NCBI GenBank assembly: GCA_030847615.1
Contig: JAUMIR010000004.1
Span: 224,563,501 to 224,627,500, forward strand
Reading direction: 5' to 3'
DNA: 64,000 bases
Origin: Gambelia wislizenii
Taxonomy: Eukaryota > Chordata > Lepidosauria > Squamata > Crotaphytidae
Shown here piece by piece: positions 20,210 through 31,215 of the stretch. Every line of letters starts with the position of its first letter. Position 1 is the stretch's first letter. The notes under the pieces were generated by a model. The model was given only the letters and a program-made list of their open reading frames with translations, made no database searches and was not told where the DNA came from. The position numbers were made by a program, and so were the translations under genes.

Positions 20210-21470
20210 CATTACATTTTTAATAGCGTAGCTCTTAGTTTCATATTATTTCAAGGTAGTTAAGATAGTTACTTTTTATTTTATGTAATTTTCCAAGTAT
20301 TTTTGAATAATAAGAAAGCTATGACTTACTTTATAAAAATAACTCTATCAGATTACTGCAACCAGATAGTCTTTGGAACAGAATATGCTTAAGTACTATG
20401 TTTTGCAGATCTTAAGTTCAAGGACTCCACAGTTCTAGTGAGCTTCAACACACTGTATAATTGTAAAATGAACTAAAACAATTACAGGTGCACCACAAAA
20501 AGAGGGAAGTTATTTCTTGCTTCCTCACAGTTATAATGTAACTTTGTGATACTTTAGTTAATGTAAAGAGGAATTAATTCCATGTAACTTGTTATTTGTT
20601 GCTAGTTGTTTCCAAACTCTCGCATGTGCTTTTTGTGCACAGATGGTTGTAGGTTCAGTCTCCAAGAAGAACCAAAAAGACTCCTCTGACTGAAATGCTA
20701 GAGCTGAGCAATCATAACAGGTCCTGGAGCCCAAACCACATCTTTCTCCATTCCACAGTCCCTCTGTGTTTTCAGCATATCTGCTCCCGGAACTAATGTG
20801 TGTGAAAGACAGCATGGGCTGCATCATCACTGTCTACTTCATCTGAAAAAGCAGGATCTGTCCAGTTAAATCTTATGCTGCAGTAGAGTTGCTAGACTAT
20901 AAGACACTACATGAACCCTTACTGTTTTAATTTTAAAAGACTAGCACAGCTCCACTCCTATACACCATTCTTTCCACCAGCATCAGCCCTACCACCCAGA
21001 CACAAATATATGCTCATCCTAGCTGCTTTTTAAAACCAGAAGTTATTATCAACCTACATTAACCAGTTCCTTGCAATTATCCCACGTGCCTGTTTCATAA
21101 TCATTGTATTTACCAAAAATATAATGCCATGTACAGGCAGCATTTTCCAGGTGCAACTTAATTTATATTATATCCTCTTAGCAGAAATGTTGAAATCATA
21201 TAAAGAAAGCTATAGTCTCGCCATCAACTCCCCCTCCAGCCCAAGGAATTCATAACAGGATCATTTCAAAAGCTTAAGAAAGAAATGGCATTCCATAGCA
21301 CATAATCCTGGCCTGGAGCTTTTGAATGGTGAGGCTGTTATTTATGTCAGTCACAAGGGTAGAAAGGAAGCTAGTAATTCTGCTACACTGCAGCACCTTT
21401 TCCTGAAAACTAGCATATGAGCATCTCAGGGTCCACTATTTAGAAATATAATGGGCTTAACAATAAACAG
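20210..21470. other. unassigned sequence with a possible Penelope-like relic
   Basis: No exon is seen. The stretch 20843-20930 ('catctgaaaaagcagg', 'aaatcttatgctgcagtag', 'ataagacactac') faintly resembles Penelope-like tails such as 45357-45450. Confidence 0.3.
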
Positions 21471-21476
21471 CATACC

Positions 21477-21665
21477 CTGAACACAACTGATCTTGTCTGA
21501 TTGTCTGATGCTAAGGAGGGTCAGGCTTGGTTAATAATTTGATTGGAGACAACCAGTGAATACCAGAGCTCTCCAGGGAAGGCTGGTAATGAACACTGGT
21601 AAAATAATTTCAGTCAGAGTTGGCAATACTAGGCTAGATTGACAAACCATCTGATTCCCTGTGAA
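21477..21665 (+). mobile_element. 5S rRNA-derived SINE
   Basis: 21483-21570 reads as a diverged 5S rRNA: 'ctgatcttgtctgat', 'ctaaggagggtcaggc', 'ttgattggagacaacc', 'gaatacca'. It is followed by the tail 'gttggcaatactaggctaga' and 'gcagcttgccatgtt'. The 5S-like part has many changes and is fused to a SINE tail, so this is a retroposon and not a 5S gene. Confidence 0.75.
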
Positions 21666-22373
21666 GCAGCTTGCCATGTTACTATACATTGCGTATGTTG
21701 TGCAAATGAGAGAAATAGCAGAAGACTTGATTTTGAACCAGTACTATTTCCCATTTACCTTGAAAGGGACTTGATTTCACAAAAAAGAAAACGAAGACCA
21801 AAAGAAATGTCCAGCACAATCCAATTTCAAAACATTTGGATCACCAAAAGAATCTCTATTCACATTTATGGGGTCAAGCCTTTGATAAAAAAATAATGGA
21901 AAATGAAGATAAAAATTAATTATAAAGATGAAGAACTTTATCAAATGAGCCAAATCTTACAACCCCCCCACCATCATTAGCACAAAAGGCAAAATTATCA
22001 GACGTCGTTGTCATTTACCTGTTCCTGCTGTATCTGACTGGCGTTAGTGAGATGCCTCATTCATGCCAGCATGATGCAGAGGAATGGGTAAGTGATGACA
22101 TCATCTGATAATTTCAGCCCTTTCTGCTATCGTTGCAGCCTAACACTGCGTTTTTTGCCATGTCTGAGAAAGTCCGAGGTCTTGTGAGACATCAAAGGCT
22201 AGCTAATTTATTATTGTTTCTGCTTTTTTAGCCTGCCCCAAATGTATCAAATATACAGAGCTAGCAGGTGAGAGATTTTCACATTTTTGGAGTGGCCTCT
22301 CCCTCTTTCTAATTAATGGGCCAAAAATCTCCAGCTGATTATTTAATAAATGTGGCAAAAGATATTAAAGTCT

Positions 22374-22470
22374 TCCTTGGTTTTTTTTTCCGGGCTGTGA
22401 GGCCGTGTTCTGGAATAGTTTCTTTCTGACGTTTCACCTGCATCTGTGGCTGGCATCCTCAGAGAAACAT
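22374..22470 (-). mobile_element. Penelope-like element terminal fragment
   Basis: It matches 19317-19409 almost base for base ('ccgggctgtgaggccgtgtt', 'ctggaatagtttctttctga', 'gcatctgtggctggc'). Only about 97 bp remain, including a hammerhead-like motif with an intact core. Confidence 0.85.
22421..22468 (-). ncRNA. hammerhead ribozyme-like motif, intact core
   Basis: On the - strand in order: stem I 5' side GTTTCT, core CTGAGGA, stem II GCC..GGT closing 'agccacagatgca', core GAAA, a minimal stem III (C-G) and the cleavage triplet GTC, then stem I 3' side AGAAAG. Stem I gives 5 consecutive pairs. One extra U lies between the first core and stem II. All invariant hammerhead bases that can be checked are present. 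Hammerheads with very short stem III are known from Penelope-like elements. Activity cannot be told from sequence. Confidence 0.65.
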
Positions 22471-22956
22471 ATTAAATATTATTACCTGATTAAATTAGAT
22501 ATTAAAGTCTATTTATGCTGTGTGAGTATAAAAGCATTCTTTGACAAACTATTTCTTAAAAAGAAATAAACAAGAATGACATACAAATTGTCTCTTTGTT
22601 TGGGAGACTCTGGAATCAGAGATGGCATGCTTTTGAATACCAGTTACTGGAGAATAGCAGCAAGAGGGGGGGGGCTATTGCTGTCATGTTCTGCTTGTGG
22701 ATTTTCTAGGGGTCTCTGGCTGGTCACTGTGAAAACAAGATACAAACATTATTTCCTCATGTACAAATGTTGGCTCAACAGATGAAGAGGGGAACCCTCT
22801 TGTTTAACATTCCCAATTGTGTGGAGAGCATCCATGCACTGGGAAACTGCTCCTGTGCAGACTCATTGCTCTCCATGTGAGAAGAGGAATGGAACTGGAG
22901 ATGGAGCAGGTAGAGCTAGAAGGTCCCTCTCTTTGCAAATTGATTCTATCCATTTT

Positions 22957-23768
22957 GCTGCTTGCTCTGTACCTTCAAGCCATTTCTGATTTATAGCAAC
23001 TCTAAGATAAACCTATCATGGGGTTTCCTTGGCAAGATTTCTTCAGAGGGGGTTTGTCTTTGTCTTCCTCTGAGACTAAGGACTTTATCAGACCAGCCCC
23101 CTAAAACCTGTTCTTTTGCTGGTTTTATGCCAGTAAAAGAACTCGCCGTGTCACACTTACCTCCTATCCGCACTAAAGGCTTCCCTAGCAATGAATGAGG
23201 AGTGAACAGAACTCCATTCACTTCCTCTATTGAAATCCCATGGATTCTCATGAGAATACATAGTACAGGAAATTCAAAAATAAAAACCAGAATAATAAAG
23301 TTAAAGTTTTAAAAAGCACATAAATACACTATAAAAGTCCCAAGTAAACTGGGGAGGGTCATAAAAGGTGCATCACCTACCTGGATATCGTGATCTCACC
23401 CAGAAGTGTTCTGGCTAGAGCGGCCATTGATGCTGCATTCACGTGAGTACAATGGCGCGCTGATTCAAACACCAGCAATGCCAGCACAAAAGTGCCATGG
23501 GGGATCAATTGATGGCTTGGGCCATCAGTAAAAAAGTATGGTTTTGGACTGGACATGATCATGAAAAGGAGATGTCAACTGGTATGTGTGCCCTTTCATG
23601 ATCTTTAGGCATCCTTATGACACTGTATTTGGATGGCCTGATAAAGTCCTGAGAGCATGTGACTTGCCTAAGGTCACCCAGTGGGTTTCCATGGTTGAGT
23701 GGGTATTCAAACCCTGGTCTCCAGAGTCCTAGTCCAATACTCAAGCCACTACACCATGTTGACACTCT
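22957..23768 (-). mobile_element. tRNA-derived SINE split by a MITE, 11-bp TSD
   Basis: It is flanked by CTATCCATTTT at 22946-22956 and 23769-23779. The SINE parts are 22957-23079 and 23650-23768, and together they align with 18967-19200. The MITE at 23080-23649 interrupts the 'ctgagactga' region. The order of events is SINE first, MITE later. Confidence 0.9.
23080..23649 (+). mobile_element. MITE, TIR GGACTTTATCAG, 3-bp TSD
   Basis: 570 bp, termini GGACTTTATCAGACCA and TGGCCTGATAAAGTCC. It is inserted in a SINE with TAA on the left (23077-23079) and TGA on the right (23650-23652), an aged 3-bp duplication. The SINE reference at 18967-19200 confirms the exact insertion point. It shares the interior with 14531-15013. 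Confidence 0.88.
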
Positions 23769-24137
23769 CTATCCATTTTATATACAAGTAAATAGGGTAG
23801 AGGAAGGTCTTTAGCCCACAAGCTTTTTCTGACATTGTTATGTTCAGAATTTTCCTCAAATAAAAAAGATCATGTTTGAGGAAGATTTGTATAGCTATCC
23901 TAGGACGACTTTATAGAGATCAGTTGTTAGAAGTAGAAGTATAACAGCAGGTGAAAAGAACACAAGGCCAAGAGCCTAGTACTTATAGCAGGCCTACCTG
24001 CCCAAAACAGTGGCTTTGTACTGTCTGCCAGTCACAGTGGTGGATCTTGTACATATCTCTTCTCTGAATGAAGAGGATGGAGCATATTCAGACCAATAGT
24101 AGCTTGCTACATTATAGGTTTCAACTATAAGGAGCAC

Positions 24138-24365
24138 CAGGGCTGGTTTAAGGCACCAGCAGCGTCAGTATCCACAGGGGGGCTTATCATTGTGGGGGGC
24201 CCCGGTAGTAACCCTCCTCCTGCAAAAACATTATTAGTAATAATCTGAACATCCTGTACTGTGAATAGCTTAGGTTGAGTTAGGTTACATTGACCTGAGA
24301 TAAACATATGGGCCCTCCAAAATAAAGCATTGCAGGGCCCCCCAAAATTCCTTAAACTGGTCCTG
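24138..24365. mobile_element. hAT-type MITE with 8-bp TSD
   Basis: Termini CAGGGCTGGTTTAAGG and CCTTAAACTGGTCCTG in inversion (two mismatches). Flanks AGGAGCAC (24130-24137) and AGGAGAAC (24366-24373) form an 8-bp duplication with one change. CAGG ends and an 8-bp duplication are diagnostic of hAT. 'ggggggccccgg' and 'gggccccccaaaat' are sub-terminal inverted G/C tracts. Confidence 0.85.
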
Positions 24366-25008
24366 AGGAGAACAGTTCAAGCCCTGGAGCTCCTGACAAT
24401 GACGCCCTTCACTTTTCCTTTGAACTGAGGCTCTGAGCCATATAGAATTCTTTATTCACACTATTGCTGGGACAGATCTGTATGTTTTTATTGTATGCAC
24501 TCTGAAAAGTCTCGTGTGTTAAGGCATCAAACAAATACAGAACAAAGCATTTGCCTTTAGTCTTTAAAGCGTAAGATTAATAATTAGAGAACCCTATGGG
24601 CTATTCTTGACAGCTAAGTGGCTTTTAAAAATTGACTTTTCCTTCTTTTCTTTTGAATGTTTCCCTCAGGAAACAGTTCCCTGTAATAATCACCTTGTCT
24701 ACATGTTTCTTCAACCCGCCTCATTCAGTTCTCTCTCCTACTTTCTTTTGGGCTAATATTAGTGTTTGTCGGCAGCAACAATTTTTTCCTTTTCTTTCCA
24801 AGATCTGAGTCATTATAGCAACAGTTAACGTTCATAATAAAGAGTGCAGAGGAGAGAGAGAGGTACCGTAGGTAAACCTGCTGCCAACATGCAAGTACCT
24901 GCATTAAAGCTACAAGGCCACTCTCTAGAAAATACCAAGGTTCCAGTTATTGTCTTTTTCTTCCAGTCAAGTAATGGACTGTTAAATTTGCCATTCGGGA
25001 TTTGAACT

Positions 25009-25024
25009 GTGTGTGTGTGTGTGT
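25009..25024. repeat. (GT)n microsatellite
   Basis: A short run of GT dinucleotides following 'gatttgaact'. Confidence 0.8.
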
Positions 25025-25177
25025 GCATGCAGATTCATTTTAATTAGAAAAATTCTCTCGTATACTTCTTTGTTAACATGTTTTGCTGTTTGAGAGGAAG
25101 CAAATTATCAATATTACCCAATTATTGTTGAGGAAACCTCATTGTTTCTAAGGAAAACCACAGACCATACATTTTTG

Positions 25178-25518
25178 GGACATTTTCAGACACGTCTTAC
25201 CGCGCTAGAAGCTTGCGGGAGAGCTTTGGCGCTGCTGCATGGTAGGGACTCCATTTCAGACAACGCCATCCCTCTGGCGAAATCGTCCGAGTCACTTCTG
25301 TGTAGGATTGGAGCCGGCCGCGCCATATTTTGCCAGATTTTATTCACAAAAGTTGTCCGTGAATAAAATATGGTGCGGCCAGCTCCAATCCTACACGGAA
25401 GTGACACAGATGATTTCGCCAGAGGGACAGCGTCGTTTGAAATGGAGTTCCTGCGGCACGGCAGTGCCGAAGCTCTCCCAAAAGCTTGTAGCATGGTAAG
25501 ACGTGTCTGAAAATGTCC
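25178..25518. mobile_element. palindromic MITE, TIR GGACATTTTCAGACACG, TSD TTG
   Basis: 341 bp. It is an almost full-length inverted repeat folding around 'tattcacaaaagttgtccgtgaata' near 25345. Termini are GGACATTTTCAGACACGTCT and its inverse, flanked by TTG at 25175-25177 and 25519-25521. Many CpGs survive, so the copy looks young. It has the same 3-bp duplication class as the GGAGATTTTCACACGGG family, with a related start. Confidence 0.88.
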
Positions 25519-25584
25519 TTGGTATTGCTTCAACTTGATCTAGTAATTACTTTAAGAATTACTCTTAAGAAGACTACCAGTCAA

Positions 25585-25618
25585 CATCCTGAAGAAGATT
25601 GTTTTTCGAAACAGGATT
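25585..25618 (+). ncRNA. hammerhead-like motif, partly degraded
   Basis: ATC, core CTGAAGA, a weak stem II ending TTC, core GAAA, C, then GGAT. 'ATCC' and 'GGAT' can pair as stem I. The 'CGCGTC' seen in the 60295 copy between GAAA and stem I is missing here, so the cleavage triplet is not evident. Confidence 0.4.
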
Positions 25619-25637
25619 TTTGAACCGGCCACCTGTC

Positions 25638-25795
25638 ATATGTGTTATGGTTATGTTATTGATTGTTAAGCTTCTGTCTAGTTGTCAAGTTTTACCTCTT
25701 TCTAGATGTTAAGCTTTATTCAAATTATTCAGGTGTCTAATATGTGTTACAATCATGCTATTGGTTGTTAAGCTTCTTTTCAGCTGTTGAAGGCA
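25638..25795. repeat. two imperfect direct repeats of about 55 bp
   Basis: 'tatgtgttatggttatgtta' + 'ttgattgttaagcttc' at about 25640 recurs as 'tatgtgttacaatcatgcta' + 'ttggttgttaagcttc' at about 25741. They directly follow the hammerhead-like motif at 25585-25618. Confidence 0.65.
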
Positions 25796-25999
25796 TTGAT
25801 TATATTTTTTCAATACATGTTATTGATGTGTATGGGATTGTTCTGTATTTCATTTGTGTATCATTAGATATTTTACATTACTAACAATACAGTTTCTACC
25901 CCTTGCTTTCTCTAATTGATATGCATTTTTTTTCTTTCTGTAGTTTGGTGCTTTGTGGCACTCTTGTATTATATTTCATAGTGCAGCCCTCATTTTTCT

Positions 26000-28080
26000 A
26001 AATTCTCCCACAGAATAGCCAAAGAAACCAAAACTCAACCGATCACTTTAATTGGGGAGAGACAGAACATTGATGGGTTTGCAACAACCTCATAAGAGTG
26101 GACAGGAGGGTATGAGGGGAGATTTCTGTACGGAATGGATTGAGGAATGAATGGTCACTTGATTGCTTGATTGAATCATTGCTTGAAACGCCCAGGTCTG
26201 GAAGAAAGGATTTGTATATACCCCTTTAACGACTGGGTTGTTAGCATAAACCCATCACAGGGGCTTTCCACTTAATCCTAACTTGGGCTTTCCCACTATT
26301 ATATTTCTAGACACGTCTCAGGTCATCATGACCCTCAACTAACCTCCAGCCTGCCTAAGCCAATGTGACCTCGGATAGTGTCCAATATGTCCAGTTATGG
26401 AATCCTGAGAGGAAGGGGTAGTAGGGCATACTAACAGTTAAAGAGTACATGCAAAACACACACACACACTGCCCAAGCCATGTGGAGAGTGTCAAGTAAA
26501 GGGGCAGCTTAGCAGAGCTGGCATTCACCATCTTGAGGGAGGTAAAAAGAGAGGGAGGAGTCTTTTATGTGGTTGCAGACATGCCTGGAAGCTTCTCTGG
26601 TCACATGGTGCAGTTGGATACATGGATACATTCAGCATCATGCATTAAAATTGGGTGATTGAGCAAATAGGGAAAGTTCTAGAGACAGTATATAGAGGAT
26701 AAAGGCATGCAGGGAACCCTTACTGTCTAAAGCCCCATTGCTGTAGTAGCAAATGGGAGCAGGGGGTGTGGAGAATGCTTCACTGAGCAGGATTTTCCAA
26801 CAAAAAGAATGTCAATTTTGTTATGACCCTTTAAATCTTGGGAGAAAAAAAACACTCTCAGACCAAAAAACAACAACTGGAAATGGACATTCAGCCACAT
26901 TTTACCTTTTTTCCCCCCTTGTAATTTTCATATTTCCAGGTCTTGGTGAGGCTCATGGTGGGCTTTAAGGTGAAAAAAAGTCCCTCTTTCACCCTTAGAA
27001 ATTGCTCGCCTCTGAAGCTGAGACTTATGTTCCCTTGCACAATGTCCGGAAAACACATTACTGCCGTCATGGTGGTTCAGCATCTCTTTGGCTGATAACA
27101 AAACTGAATCAGGTGTCAAGAGTTGATTTGAAATAGGTGAATACTGTCACACTAGAATCCCTCTATGTTTCTTTCCTTGATTAACATTTGTCCAAATGTA
27201 AACATATTTGGGACAGGCAAACATTTGTAAGACAAAAGACTAGCACCTTTACAGTCTAATATTGACCTCTGTTAATCTTCCAAGGACATAACTGATCTAA
27301 AATGAAGCACTCTTACATACCCTCCAACATTTCACAGATGAAAACCAGGAAATGTGTGGCCAAGCAACATCAAAGTGGCACAATATTGCAAGAGTTATTA
27401 ATGAGGAAGAACATACAAATTCAGAGAGGCTGCAGCAGTTTGCTTTTGCCTGAGCCTCCTGAGAAGGGCAATATTCTGCCGCCATCACCCCCCCACACAC
27501 ACACACTGAGTTAATTGAGTGAAAACTACTTTTGTACTTTCAACATTTGAAGTAAGATGAGGACAAAGGTGGAAAGTTGCAATAGAAGAGAGAAACTCTG
27601 ACCTTTTAAAAGCAGAAAAATTGGGATGACTGAGGATTAATCGAAGCTGTCCCTGCCAAACTGGGACAGTTGAAGGGAACCTTCCATTTCAGTGGAAGAG
27701 AGCAAAACATATGCTTAATTCTCCATTAAAATCAGAGTGGTTCGGAAATACTTCACTCCGGCTAGACCATGGTCCAAGTGTGAGATTCTATGGCTGGGAT
27801 TTATTTATTTTTTAAAGCCCCCAAATGCAAATCTGGGGGGGAGGGTTGCTTTGAACTAAACAAATATCCCCCAAACCACAAATAAATAAGCTTTTAAAAT
27901 GGAGAAAAAATTCAAAAGGAAATTATAATTGGACATGTACAGTAGGTTTGTTATTCAAAAGAAGAAAAATCATGCCAAGGTCCAGAAGCAGATGAAAGGC
28001 CTTCCCTCCATCCAAACTGCCACTCAGGTGGCCTTGAACAGAGAGAACTAGAGGCCCCACATCACTATCCCCTTTTCCTT
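26000..28080. other. unassigned sequence
   Basis: No exon, RNA gene or transposon terminus is recognised. A short (CA)n lies at 26456-26468 and another near 27491-27506. Confidence 0.45.
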
Positions 28081-28082
28081 TT

Positions 28083-28206
28083 GTGTCAGTCTTAATTAGA
28101 TTGTAAGCCTGAGGGCAGGGAACTGTTCTGTTGTGTTTTTACTTGTAAAGAACCATGTACAGTGGCAGTGCTATATAAATTGATGATGATGATGATGATG
28201 ATGATG
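28083..28206 (+). repeat. 3' end of an unclassified dispersed repeat with (GAT)n tail
   Basis: 'agattgtaagcctgagggca' + 'gggaactgttctg', then 'ccatgtacagtggcagtgct' + 'atataaa', then (GAT)n at 28179-28206. The block reads like a retroposon 3' end followed by a microsatellite tail. I cannot name the family. Confidence 0.5.
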
Positions 28207-28237
28207 AATTAAAAACACTATTGGAATTGCCCACATA

Positions 28238-28567
28238 GGAGATTTTACACAGGGAAAATATTCCCCGGAGAAATCGGGACAGAAATATTTCTGTCCCAGA
28301 AGCAGCGCCGCGGTTTGCACGCCCACTTCCCTCTCCCGATATTCCATCGTCCTCGTGCTGTCTTTTTTCTTCTCTCTTCCATCATATTTTACTAACGGGA
28401 GTTCGTCGTTAATAAAATATGATGGAAGAGAGAAGAAAAAAGACAGCGCGAGGACGACGGAATATCAGGAGAGGGAAGTGGGCATGCGAACCGCGGCGCT
28501 GCTTCCGGGACAGAAATATTTCTGTCCTGATTTCTCCAGGGAATATTTTCCCCGTGTGAAAATCTCC
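28238..28567. mobile_element. near-perfect palindromic MITE, TIR as 15023 family, TSD ATA
   Basis: 330 bp. Left end GGAGATTTTACACAGGGAA, right end CCCCGTGTGAAAATCTCC. It is flanked by ATA at 28235-28237 and 28568-28570. The arms are about 150 bp each and nearly identical, folding around 'taacgggagttcgtcgtta' (28391-28409). It is rich in CpG ('gcgccgcgg', 'gaggacgacgg'). It sits at the very end of a - strand CR1, in the CR1 tail motif. Confidence 0.9.
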
Positions 28568-28925
28568 ATAGAATCATAGAGTTGGAAGAAACCACGAGGG
28601 CCATCCAGTCCAACTCTCTGCCATGCAGGAATACACAATCAAATCATTCCAGACAGATGGCCAACCAGCCTGTTTAAAAACCTCCAAAGAAGGAGACTCC
28701 CCCACACTCTGAGGCAGTGTTTTCCACTTCCGAACAGTTCTGTCAGGAAGTTCTTCCTAATGTTTAGGTGGAATCTCTTTTCCTGTCATTTGAGTCCATT
28801 GCCCTGTGTCTTAGTCTCTGGGACAGCAGAAAACAAGCTTGCACCATCCTCAGTATGACATCCCTTCAAATATTTAAACATGGCTATCACCTCTCAACCT
28901 TCTCTTCTCCAGATTAAATATGCCC
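28568..28925 (-). mobile_element. CR1 3' end fragment
   Basis: 'atagaatcatagagttggaa' begins the antisense CR1 tail. 'gttcttcctaatgtttaggt' and 'ggctatcacctctcaacc' are antisense of the ORF2 C-terminus (compare 5480-5640 on +). Confidence 0.9.
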
Positions 28926-29002
28926 ATTATGGGGGCACATTGATTGCAGTGTCATATTTTGTAATACGTTTAGTAACTTTCTAATATTCTGTTGGCAATA
29001 TA

Positions 29003-31215
29003 GCATTGTTATTGTTGTTAACTGCTATCAAGTCAACATCAGCTTATGATGATCTTATGAATGAGAAACCTCTAAGCCACCCTATTATCACCTCCCCTGC
29101 AGACTCTGGTTTCTTGACCGCAGTCTCCAATCCTGATTAATGACTGAGCCAAGGTATGGAAAATCTTGAACTATTTCAATGTTTTCATCATCTACTTTAA
29201 AGTTATGTAAATAATCTGTGGTCTTTATTTTTGTTTTCTTAATGTTAAATTGTAAACCTACCTTTCTACTTTTGTCCTTGACTTTCTTCAGTAATCGTTT
29301 CAAGTCTGCTATTTTATGCTAGTAGCATGGTGTTATCTGCGTACAGTACTGTATCTTAAATTGTTGATGTTCCTTCCTCCATTTCTGACATCTCCTTCCT
29401 CCAAGTCTAATCCTACTTTATGTATGATATGTTCAGTATACAAGTTAAACAGATAGGGTGATAAAATGCAGCCTTGCCTGACTCCCTTGCTGACAAAACC
29501 ATTCCATTTTTCTGTATTCTGTCCTGATGGTAGCCTCTCGCCCTAAGTATAGGTTATACATCAGGACAATCAAATGTTGTGGCACACCATTTCTTTAACA
29601 ACAATCCATTGTTTTTCATGATCTTCACAATCAAAGTCTTTGCTATAATCTGTAAAGCACAGGCTGATTTTCTTCTGAAATTATTTGGTGCTCTCCATTA
29701 TACAACATATGTTTCTGATATGATCCCTAGTGCCTCTTCCTTTCCTGAATTCAGCTTGGACTTCTGATATTTCTCACTCCATATATAGTAAAAGCCTTCC
29801 TTGTAGAACTTTGAGCATCATTTTGCTTGCATGGGAGATTAATATAGTGTTCCTGTGGTTACTGCAATCCCTGGTGTCCCCTTTCATGGGGACTGTAATG
29901 TATATTGAGCATTTCCAATCTGTGGGCCATTGTTATGTTTTCCATATTTGTTGACAGATTTTAATTAGAACTAGAGTAGATTCCTGTAGCAGGGAGCAGC
30001 TTTATTGGTATGTCATCTGTTCCTGGTGATTTCTCTCCCAATGCTCTGAGTGCAGCTTTCACTTCACTTTCTAAAATTGTAGGCTCATCTTCAAATAGTT
30101 CTTGCTTGAATGAATCTGTCATCCTTCCATCTCTTTTATATATTTCTTCAGTGTATTGTTTTCGTCATCTTTTTATTTCTATTTGGTCATATAATGTGTT
30201 CCTCTGCTGGTCATAGAGTATCTCCACTATTGAGTTAAATTTCCCTGTGATTTTTCAGAACTTGAGGAAGAGGTCTCTTGTTCTTCCTTTTTTGTTGTCA
30301 TCTTCTATTTCTCTGCATTGATTATTATAGTAGTTCTCTTTGTCCCTGTGCACAAGTTGCTGAACAGGTGCATTCAAGGTTCTGACCCTATTTCTGTAAC
30401 CTTTTATTTTTGTTTCTTGTCTATCCTTAACTGCTTAAAGAGTTTCACCTGTCATCCATTGAGGGTTCTCTTTCCTTTTGGCTGCAGATAGTGGCTTTTT
30501 GGAATTCTTTTTACATTCCTCTCTGACAATATCCCTGGCTTCAGTCCAGAATTCTTCTGGCTCCCAGTCAATTAGGCTTAATAGTGCAAATCTATTTCTT
30601 TTTTTACATTATCTTTAAATTCAATGGTGATGTTCTTCAGGTTGTATTTTGGCACAATGGTTTCCTGAAGTCTTAGTGATATGATTTGGTCAGATGTTGC
30701 ATTATGTCCTATGACTGCTTTTGCAACATCTTTCCTCACTATTACGAGTGCCACCCCATTTCTTCTTAGATTTTCATTTCCTGTGTAAAACAATGTGTAA
30801 TTATCTGATTCAAAATGTCCCCTTCCTATCCACTTTAGTTTGCTACGTCCAAATATTGCCATGTTTATACGTTCCATTTCTTGTTTTACTATGTCTAGCT
30901 ATCCCCAATTCATGCTTCTCACATTCCATGTTCCTATAATATGTGTTTTGCATAGGTGGCTTATCTTTTACCTCTGAGAATATCAACAGCTGAACAACTT
31001 TTGGCTGTTGCAAAGTCAAGTTGCTTCATTAGACATAGCACTACTAGTAGTTTGTTGTCTTCTACTCTACCCCAATAGTTCAATGAGTGCCTTCCAACCT
31101 GGGATTGTCATCTTCTGGCACTATCTCTTGTTTCATTTTGGATTGTCTCATTATAGGGTTTTCAAGGTGAAAGATATTCAAAAGAGGTTTCCTGTGCTTC
31201 CTTCTATGCAATACT
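29003..31215 (-). mobile_element. RTE/BovB-like LINE, degraded, both EN and RT remnants
   Basis: On the - strand the endonuclease N-terminus is at about 30950-30578: 'MERINMAIFGRSKLKWIGRG', 'LRRNGVALVIVRKDV', 'DQIISLRLQ'. The RT end is at 29303-29088: 'VKDKSRKVGLQFNIKKTKI', 'DFPYLGSVINQD'. Both match the RTE/BovB type. The intervening 1.2 kb has many stops and shifts. The left end 29003-29090 ('aactgctatcaagtcaacat') looks like the BovB-type 3' tail. The 5' boundary is uncertain. Confidence 0.75.

Noticed and set aside
21477..21570. 5S rRNA gene
   Set aside because: Many substitutions in conserved positions and a fused SINE tail; no T-run terminator after the 5S-like part.
28238..28567. MicroRNA or regulatory hairpin
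   Set aside because: The near-perfect 150-bp arms with a 3-bp target duplication and family termini are those of a MITE.
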